A stretch of DNA of 12,418 nucleotides from Podochytrium sp. JEL0797 (lineage: Eukaryota > Chytridiomycota > Chytridiomycetes > Chytridiales > Chytriomycetaceae). This document shows positions 1-6,138 of the stretch, in pieces. The stretch spans positions 1-12,418 of the forward strand of contig JADGJG010000792.1 of NCBI GenBank assembly GCA_027596195.1. The letters are read 5' to 3'. The translations under genes and the position numbers were made by a program. How positions within the stretch are numbered: position 1 is the first letter of the stretch; every line of letters starts with the position of its first letter. The notes beneath the pieces are model-generated. The model ran no database searches and had not been told where the DNA came from. It worked only from the letters and a program-made list of their open reading frames with translations.

Positions 1-455
1 TGTGTTAGGAGCGATTCCTAACAGCAGCAGCTTCAGGCAACAACAGTTGCCAATACTCTGTGGAATCCCACCAGTGAGTTGATTGCTGCACAAATCCAAT
101 GTTTGGAGGCTGCTGAGGACATGTCATCTAAGAGGAATTGGGCCTCAAAACTCATTCATAGAGAGTTTTTTCCTCCACTTTCTTGCAATCAAGTACGGTT
201 TTGGAGCTGCAGGAGTTGGAGGGAGAGGGTGCTGGGCAAGACAGGTTTTGAGCGATACAACTGAGAGTTGGAGAGTGTCAACGCGAGCGCCCCGAGAGTG
301 GATGGAGGTTTTGGCGGATTTGATTTCGGCACGGAATTCACGGAGCTAGCATGAATAGTAGGAGAGGTGGTGGGGAGGCTATGGCATTTGTTCGAAACTC
401 GGTGCTGGATTCTGCTTGGGTTCTCAACAGACGCGTCGGTATTTGGATTGATCAT
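1..455 (-). pseudogene. Decayed coiled-coil/F-box/LRR gene, copy 1, F-box part deleted
   Basis: Read on the minus strand. Bases of about 346 down to 195 match the coiled-coil segment of the better copy at 2562-2732 (shared stretches such as EIKSxKTS and LSVxSLKT). At about 190 the reading jumps straight to the motif DCKK, which in the other copy lies after the F-box, so roughly 330-400 nt including the F-box are missing. From 190 to 25 the translation is leucine-rich repeat, with LQTLDL then NQLTGGIPQSIGN then CCLK, but with in-frame stops around 130-160. The intact family would be substrate-binding subunits of SCF ubiquitin ligases. That role is inferred from the F-box in the sister copy, and this copy cannot encode a full protein. 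The left end of the window truncates it. Confidence 0.7.
2..24 (+). repeat. Left terminal inverted repeat with internal palindrome
   Basis: A 23-bp sequence whose reverse complement recurs at 12395-12417, the other end of the window. Bases 3-23 form a palindrome: arm TGTTAGGA, spacer GCGAT, arm TCCTAACA. On the minus strand it runs in the same frame as a leucine-rich repeat relic, so it sits inside or at the edge of that pseudogene. Whether it is a transposon end, a recombinase site or a dispersed repeat at a contig break cannot be decided from one window. Confidence 0.85.
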
Positions 456-514
456 GTGTGGAGTTTGATTTATTCAACTACACGCCTTAAATCTCAAAGG
501 TGATATCCTCACGT

Positions 515-604
515 AACTCAAACACACAGATTCTCTAAATTACAAAATCGGTTTGTGTACAATTCCAGCACCTTCAGGCAACAAATGTTGCCAATACTCT
601 GTGC
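515..604 (-). pseudogene. Leucine-rich repeat fragment
   Basis: On the minus strand this reads QSIGN, CCLKVLEL, then NLENL, the consensus of one IPxxIGN-type leucine-rich repeat plus part of the next. Bases 566-604 are a close copy of 28-62. Both contain the stem GGCAAC/GTTGCC, with loops AACA and AAAT. Coding of IGN and CC explains that stem, so no RNA hairpin is claimed. A stop follows around 515. It is probably a detached exon or repeat unit of the F-box/LRR family seen on either side. Confidence 0.55.
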
Positions 605-1533
605 AGGGATGGACCACCTGCTAGGCGAACCCAGGCACCACCTGGGTACATTTTTGGGAGGTACCCTTGGGAAATAATGTCTTTGTCGTGAAGATGGAAG
701 AACACTGGCCGGAAATGTTTGATTTTGATTTCGGATGTGCGATCAATTCCCGTCTTTGTAGAAAAATGAAAACACAAAGCTGTTTTGATTATTTTTTTAC
801 GAGCATGGCCTATATCGCGGAGGCGGTGGCCATTCGGCAGGAGATTAAGGCAATGTGCCATGTCTGTAATGAGGCAGAATTTGGAGGATCAAATAGCAAC
901 ATGGAATGCCTTTGCCTCTTGCTGCCACCGGAACCCACTTTATCGAACATGTAAAAACGCTTTGCAAGCTTTGTGGTTTTTTAACACCAGGTCCACACAT
1001 TTCAGTGCAAGTACCGCTAGTCTTCATCTTCTGCAAACACCCACACTTTGCCTGTTGCTGCAAACTCAACTGTCGAGCAACTCACGGACTCGACAATTCC
1101 TCCACCAAGGAAAAAAGAAAAGAACACGGAGACGACGAGAGCCTCAGCTGCCTTCATGTCAGGATGGCTAAACTCGGGAAGCTTATGTAAGTGCCCACCT
1201 TTCCAACTTCCCCCCAGGCAAACATTGAGACTTTTCGATCAGTGACTCCCGGCAGAATTGACCCGGACCCAGCCCAACCATCAACTTGACCTCATTCTCC
1301 GGTTTCTGAATCCATTTAGGCTGCACCCACTGGTCCTCTGGCCAAAGAGCCTGTGCCCAGTGAGCCAACCACTGCCAATCATGATGAGGCCGGCGAAATC
1401 AAAGCCGATCCCGCCCAACGATCTCCCATTGCATTGTACTCAATAGACTCGCAAGACGAAGTTCATCACCAGTACTTGCTGCGAGGGTGAACCCTCGTCA
1501 AGAAGTCAGAGTGGCCATTGGTTGAAGTCCAGG
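605..1533. other. No recognisable gene
   Basis: About 930 bases with only short ORFs that overlap in several frames and show no family motif. A 7-bp inverted repeat, ACCCAGG, spacer CACCA, CCTGGGT, lies at 629-647, and a second pair, GGGTAC/GTACCC, at 644-666. Bases 1400-1490 could carry a degenerate N-terminal part of the hAT relic that begins at 1534 (a reading with IDSQDE and YLLRG is open there), but this is too weak to call. Confidence 0.5.
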
Positions 1534-2089
1534 AAGGAGAACCGACGGTACAATGATTCCCAAGCGAACTGATTTGATTGGGTCGAGGTATCGGAGAGCA
1601 CGTACGCTCTGTACTGCTTTGTTTGTTGCTGCTGGGACGGGAAGGAGGTGCTTCGTCCGGGGATGTGCGACTGGAAAAACATCAAAACGAGTCTTTCGGT
1701 TCACGAGAGAAGCAAAGCCCACCAAAATGCATCAGTGAAGCACATGAATCATTTGAATGGGACTCGGCGTATTGACGATTCCTTGAATGGAGTTGGATCG
1801 GCATTGGTTTGTTTGTTTGTTTTGATTGTCTTCGGACACGCCAAATATTAACCAAATTCTTTATGAAAAATAGGAATCGCAAAAGAAGGAGCGTTTGGAG
1901 ATCGCAATTGATGCAGTCAAGTTTTTGGGGAAGCAGGGACTTGCATCTCGCGGCAACGACGAATCTTTGACATCATCCTCAAATCGCGGAAACTATCTTG
2001 AATTGCTGAGGCTCTTGCACGAGTCTCGTTCTTGCCCAAAAAACCTCATCAAACCATCGTTCCTCACGTCTCCGAAGATTCAGAAGTGA
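1534..2089 (+). pseudogene. Relic of hAT transposase, TTF zinc finger plus DUF4371 start
   Basis: Two segments give the N-terminal third of a ZMYM1-like hAT transposase. The first, about 1534-1791, reads YALYCFVC, then DWKN, then HERSKAH, which is the C-x2-C and H-x5-H pattern of a TTF-type zinc finger. The second, 1874-2089, reads IDAVKFLGKQGLASRGNDES, then NYLELLRLL, and ends at SPKIQK, the opening of DUF4371. An in-frame TGA stands at 1570-1572. The two parts lie in different frames but could be joined by an 82-nt GT-AG intron (1792-1873). The frame closes with TGA at 2087-2089, and the RNase H-like catalytic core and C-terminal dimerisation region are absent. Full-length members cut and paste DNA in the nucleus; this one cannot. 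Family recognition is from memory of conserved motifs. Confidence 0.75.
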
Positions 2090-2092
2090 CCC

Positions 2093-2732
2093 TAACGTTT
2101 GGAGGCAGTGGAAGACGTTTCCGATTTCAACAGGGATCAAACCAACAAGACCACATTTATAGAGAGTCAAGTCCACCAGTTTCTTGCAATCCAGAATGGC
2201 AACACGAATCGGGAGTCCTGTCATCCCGTCGTTCGCAATCCATCGAACTTGTACCAGGTGTTTCCACCAAATCTGGCCGAATACGCGTTGATACGACAGT
2301 GGAGATTTGAGGTAGATGCAGTCAAGTTCTGATGGAGTCTCAGATTCAGTCACAGTCAAGTCGGGCTTAGGTACAAAGTGCCCGAGGTTCAAGCGAGCAA
2401 AAGCGTCCGTCTCGATACACGCCCGGAACGCTTTGGACAACTCTCTCAACTTCCAGACTTGCTTGGGAAGAACCCAGGCCAGGATCTGAGCGACAACCTC
2501 GGCGGGAATACTCGTGATCCGCGTGTAATGTTTTTTGCTGGTTTTGGAGCTGCAGGAGTTAGAGGGAGAGGATGCGGTGGTTCTGGGACATTTGTTGGGC
2601 AAGACTGGTTTTGAGAGATGTAACTGACAGTTCGAGAGCGTCGAAGCGAACGTCGTGAGAGCGGAGGGAGGTTTTGACGGATTTGATTTCGGATTTGATT
2701 TCGGAGAGCTGCGATTGGAAGTGGAGGTTCTC
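2093..2732 (-). pseudogene. F-box/LRR gene with coiled-coil N-terminus, copy 2, frameshifted and 3'-truncated
   Basis: Best copy of the local family. On the minus strand 2732-2562 encodes a heptad-rich coiled coil (QSQLSEIKSEIKSVKTSLRS), ending at a stop (2559-2561). In another frame, 2518 to about 2366 encodes an F-box: IPAEVVAQILAWVLPKQVWK followed by LRELSKAFRACI. Bases 2330-2200 give a linker with QIWWKHL, and 2191-2095 give a leucine-rich repeat, CKKLVDLTLYKCGLVGLIP then EIGN. Similarity stops near 2093, where the oppositely oriented hAT relic begins, so the remaining LRRs are lost. F-box/LRR proteins recruit substrates to SCF ubiquitin ligases; that role for the ancestor is inferred. 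The frame change between coil and F-box could be an unrecognised intron, but the missing 3' end makes it a pseudogene in this assembly. Confidence 0.65.
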
Positions 2733-2772
2733 TTGCGATTAGCTCGTAGAAATTTGTGACAGGAGAGCAAAG

Positions 2773-3027
2773 ATGTCTGATAAGAAGGGCTGGGGAGGCG
2801 GTTGGGAGGCCATGGCGGGTTTTTGGTTTGGCGGGCAATTTCGAAAAGGGCATCATGGGTTTGAGGATTCTCCAACCGGTCCGGTCACCATTCCCGAGAT
2901 CCTGAATAAGCCATTGTGGAGTTCGATTCAGTTTATTTTCCAAATCCTGTCCTGGATCTCTCCCACGCAAGTCTTCAAGTATCGACGCGTCTCCTCTGGA
3001 TTCAATGCGCTCTTGATTATTATATGA
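2773..3027 (+). pseudogene. F-box fragment, divergent to copy 2
   Basis: An open frame of 84 residues starting ATG at 2773. Residues of about 40-80 read IPEILNKPLW, then FQILSWISPTQVFKYRRVSS and GFNALL, matching the F-box of the minus-strand copy (LPKQVWKLRELSKAF). It ends at TGA after the F-box, with no LRRs downstream. It lies head to head with copy 2, and its first 30 codons overlap the upstream region of that copy. Bases 355-480 resemble 2770-2940 with the same polarity, so the divergent pair seems to have been duplicated as a unit. It may be an N-terminal exon whose remainder is lost. Confidence 0.5.
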
Positions 3028-3949
3028 CGGTTTCGATGCCGGATGGGGAGTATTAGCGGGGGTCACGTTGAAGGTTCGATTCGGTTTCAGAGCTGGGTGA
3101 GGCGAATCGGTGCAATGGGAAGAGGATGGGGGGACCAGGGATTGAGGAAATTGAGCGCTGCAGGAGTTGATGGAGCTAGGAAACTCGACAGTTCTCTGGT
3201 CCCGTCCGTCCTTCTTAAGTGCTACATACGGGACCACTCTCCACATCCAATACCGTGTCGCCGCTGTGCGAAATCGACGTCAATGCCCGAACCCGCCGAG
3301 TCCTACATCCAGATCTGAATCATTCTCCACCAGCGTTTCAAAGCCACACGTACCTCCCGTCTCACATCTCAATACGCGTTTGCTTTTATGCCGGGATTCC
3401 GGGCAAGCAATGCCTTCACTCTCAACACGTCTTCATGTGCCGTCCTTTTCAGCCACATTCGCCTGCATCCCCAAAATGATTATCCTTTGTCGACGAGTCG
3501 AGCATCCCAATCCAATTTAATTTGAGACTTTATCATTCAACGCAGTCGCAGCAACACATCCCCACCATCTGCCAGTCCAGGATCAATTATAAACGTGGCC
3601 ACCCAGTCCTCAATTCGACGCATCAGATTCATCGCTGGCGGCCGGACATGTTGGGGTGTCGTGGAGATGGATGGGCAACAGTGATACTGTAGCAGGATTG
3701 ACTTCGGAATCATCCGCCCCATCAGGCTGCTGTTCACCCGCCTCGCCAATTTGTTCCACCCACACAGCGGCTGCTGAGAGTATGAGACACCTCTTGTTGC
3801 CCCAAATATCAATTGGTTGTGTTTATATCTCTCTTTTTTAGAAAGAGCTTTAAAAAAAATGAATGGAAAACACCCACCACCACCTGAAAAGAAAAAACGC
3901 TTTTCCAGTACAGTTCTACAACAAGCTCCACCTCTAAATCAATATTTAA
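3028..3949. other. No recognisable gene; possible promoter at its right end
   Basis: Several overlapping ORFs of 60-117 codons on both strands, none with a recognisable domain or clear coding character. Near the right end, ATTGG (3812-3816, an inverted CCAAT box) and TTTATAT (3822-3828) precede the ATG at 3950 by about 120-135 bases and could be remains of a promoter. I see no RNA gene here. Confidence 0.4.
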
Positions 3950-4449
3950 ATGAGTAAGACTCTCTCTTTCCGACTGTTTGCCGTCTCACCGCACCCAATC
4001 CCACCACCCCCACACCCCAACGCGCCCACCTCCTCACGCGTCGCCACCCTCGCCACCTCCACCGCCACCTCCACCGCTCGATACGCAGCCATCGACTCCA
4101 AGAAGCCCAAGAACATTGGTACTGCAATTTTTCTGTTTTTTTGAATACTTTTTTGATTTGTTTGGGGATTACAAGAACATGTGCTTTGCAAATGGTGTCC
4201 CTCTTGTCTTTGCGGTCATGAAGCAGCTCCCCTGGCTGAATCAAGGAGTCGAAAGGTTGAAAAACGACCCCGGCCTTCAGGCGTGCTGTCATTGACAACA
4301 GCCAAGGGAATGCGACGGGAGTTGACTTTGCGTACGTGGTGGATGCCAATTTTGTCGAGGAGATTGAAGCCGTAGCGAAGACTGCCACTTCCTCGAAAAC
4401 CTTTTTGGCTGTGCTATTGCGCAACAAGTTGATCGAGCCGCGCAGATAA
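3950..4449 (+). pseudogene. Small protein of unknown family, tandem copy A, broken
   Basis: ATG at 3950 opens an N-terminus rich in Ser, Thr, Pro, Ala and Arg and nearly free of acidic residues until about residue 48, which looks like a mitochondrial presequence. Exon-like sequence runs to about 4118 (KKPKNI), followed by a candidate donor GTACTG. A second segment, 4194-4260, reads GVPLVFAVMKQLPWLNQGVE. The reading then shifts by one base at an A-run near 4260, and a third segment, to TAA at 4447-4449, reads TPAFRRAVID, GVDFAYVVDANFVEEIEAVA and FLAVLLRNKLIE. The obvious acceptor (4171-4175) does not keep frame with the second segment. I do not recognise the family. Related segments follow twice downstream. 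The prolines come from a CCACC-rich simple sequence at about 4005-4078. Confidence 0.45.
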
Positions 4450-4500
4450 GAAGGCGGGATTTTGGGGGGTGGGTTATTTTTTTTTCTAAAGTCGCTCTGA

Positions 4501-4582
4501 GGTCACAAAGGAATTCCCATCACTGAAAGGTGTCCAGAAAATACCGGCAACTCCGGCCTTCAGGCGTGCTATCGATTTCTGT
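4501..4582 (+). pseudogene. Tandem copy B of the unknown small-protein gene, fragment
   Basis: In one frame these bases read VTKEFPSLKGVQKIP followed by TPAFRRAID, aligning with copy A (VMKQLPWLNQGVERL, TPAFRRAVID). Twelve consecutive bases, CCTTCAGGCGTG, are identical between A (4273-4284) and B. Nothing matching the C-terminal FLxVLxRNKL part is seen after it, so it is a partial duplicate between A and C. Confidence 0.5.
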
Positions 4583-4654
4583 TTGTTTTCGCGTTTCTAT
4601 TTCTTCAGCGCCATGGCCATGACGTCTGATCGCGCTCGTTCGTAATAAGCTGGT

Positions 4655-4870
4655 GTAACAAAGGAGATTCCGTGGCTCCGGAACGGCGTCGAGAAGTTGT
4701 CTGTGAACAAGGTGTTTAGAACCGCTCCGTGTTTAGTGTGTCGCGGGTTGAATTCGTGCACATGGTGAATGAGAAGGAGATTGCGGCGGGAGCAAAGAAA
4801 GGCTTATGCTCTGAAACTTTCTTGGTGGTGCTCGCTCGCAACAAGCTGGTGAGGCGTCGCAGTCGATTAA
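4655..4870 (+). pseudogene. Tandem copy C of the unknown small-protein gene, fragment
   Basis: Bases from about 4655 read TKEIPWLRNGVEKL then VFRTAP. After a frame change near 4725 the sequence reads VEFVHMVNEKEIAAGAKKG then SETFLVVLARNKLV. Both halves match copy A (QLPWLNQGVERL; VDFAYVVDANFVEEI; KTFLAVLLRNKLI) at about 40-50 per cent by eye. The open frame continues past the homology into low-complexity sequence, to a stop at 4939-4941. The conserved core across A, B and C suggests a real protein family that was duplicated here and then decayed. No function can be assigned. Confidence 0.5.
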
Positions 4871-4984
4871 AAAGAACGTTTCTTCCGCTTGTTTTGGCTT
4901 TTCTTTATCTTGAATTTTTTTTATCTTTTTTAAAAAATTAAGATGGGAGAGGTGGGGGTCCATCTGTACAGCCAATCACTCAGA

Positions 4985-5812
4985 ATGACTTATTTCCTTC
5001 ATTTGTTGATATCCAACGTCACGGAGACGACTCGTATTTTTAACGCGAAACTGATGCCCGGCTCGAAACACACCCTTCTCGTTTTCAACCAGGTTTGAGA
5101 GCCGTATTCTTCTGGTTGCTCGCAAAGCCAAACTTCCGTTACAAAAAATCCAATACTTCAACCTGGACGATCTCGCAATGAGAGCCACCGTCGATTCCAA
5201 AGTACCCACAGGCTTTCTTCCTGCCTTGGTGATTGACGCAGATGGAAAGGAAATCGTGATTCCGGACTCGCTCGCAATTATCGAAACCTTTAGCGACCTG
5301 TTTGGCGTAACGGTGTGGCCTGCGGATCTTGTCACAAGAGCCAAGGCGAGAGCAATTGCTGCCGAGATGCATTCCGGGTAACTTCGATTTCGTGTTTCAG
5401 ATTGCCGTGACTCACCTTGTTGTGATATCACGCATCGGATTCTCCAGCTTCCGCACGAACTTGCCTTTCAACATGCGTGCTCGCTTTTAACCACGCGAAT
5501 GGCCGGACGCGACAAACAAGGACATTCACAGAATATGCCAAGTTTGGGAAACGGCGCGTGCTGAGGCGCGTCTCGTCCCAACAGATGAGGGTTGGTTGTT
5601 TGCGAATTTTCGGCCGCGGATGCCATGTATTTTCCGATCGTTTCACGATTCTTGACGTATGGCGTTGAGATTGCGGCCGAGTTTCCTTTGGCCGTGGAAT
5701 ATTCGAAGCGCGTGTTGAGAGATGATATTGTGCGCGAATTAACGAGATTGCAGAAAAGGAGGAGTGGGAGATTGAGAAGTATTTTTGGAATGAAGAAAGA
5801 ATTCTTCAGTAA
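4985..5812 (+). pseudogene. Glutathione S-transferase, broken by a stop and two frameshifts
   Basis: The thioredoxin-fold half (5094-5377) reads SRILLVARKAKLPLQ, VPTGFLPALV and the glutathione-contacting IPDSLAIIE, then ends EMHSG. The helical half continues at about 5448 with RTNLPFNMRAR, then ICQVWETARAEARL, FSAADAMYFPIVSRFLTYGV and finally EKEEWEIEKYF before TAA at 5810-5812. A possible 70-nt intron (5378-5447) joins the halves in frame. Lesions are TAA at 5488-5490, a frame change in the T-run near 5607-5611, and another near 5733-5738. The start is uncertain: ATG 4985 (MTYFLHLLISN) fits a GST N-terminus, but its link to 5094 needs an intron or a repair. Intact relatives of about 220-230 residues conjugate glutathione to electrophiles in the cytosol. 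This copy looks like a recent pseudogene. Confidence 0.75.
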
Positions 5813-6138
5813 ATAAGCTCTTCTCTCGTCTTTTTTCTTATTCTGCAACGCTGTCTCGCACCCCTCTTCGTCGCGTTTGCGAAGAGCAGTCGTCTTCTTA
5901 TCCATGGCGCCGTCTCTCCTCGCGAATGAGACGCCGAAGAAGTTTTCGACTTTCTCTTCTCTTTTTCAGCACAACGAAAGTTTCACGCGTATGCAGAAAC
6001 TTGAACAAATGATGACAAAATAATTCATGCATTCAATTCCCTTCAAAACTTTCCACTTCCTGCGAATTTTAAGTAAGTCAAACGGGCTTGAACACGTGTT
6101 TTGTTTTTTTTTTATTTTTTTCTCAAGTTAACTCAAGA
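5813..6138 (+). promoter_or_regulatory. Presumed promoter and 5' leader of the JmjC gene, with a leader intron
   Basis: No gene is seen. At 6073 there is a full-consensus donor, GTAAGT, followed by a T-rich tract (6104-6122) and acceptor CTCAAG ending at 6127. This gives a 55-nt intron just before the start codon at 6139. The leader intron is inferred from splice-site quality only. Promoter elements were not identified with confidence. Confidence 0.45.

Noticed and set aside
2..24. TTAGGA at the ends as telomere repeat
   Set aside because: There is only one unit at each end and no tandem TTAGGG-type array; the inverted palindrome is a better description.
38..590. Hairpins GGCAAC/GTTGCC at 38-53 and 577-592 as a repeated RNA structure
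   Set aside because: Both are explained by coding of the LRR residues IGN and CC on the minus strand, so the stem follows from protein homology.
3072..3083. B-box-like GGTTCGATTCGG as part of a tRNA gene
   Set aside because: No complementary T-stem, acceptor stem or A box can be drawn around it. The similar word near 8744 fails the same test.
2446..3246. 266-codon minus-strand ORF overlapping the F-box pair
   Set aside because: It crosses both relics in a frame that matches neither the coiled coil nor the F-box, and it is rich in Pro, Ser and Arg as expected for a shadow frame.
3939..4427. 162-codon minus-strand ORF
   Set aside because: Antisense to tandem copy A; its Arg/Trp-rich part is the complement of a CCACC-rich simple sequence.
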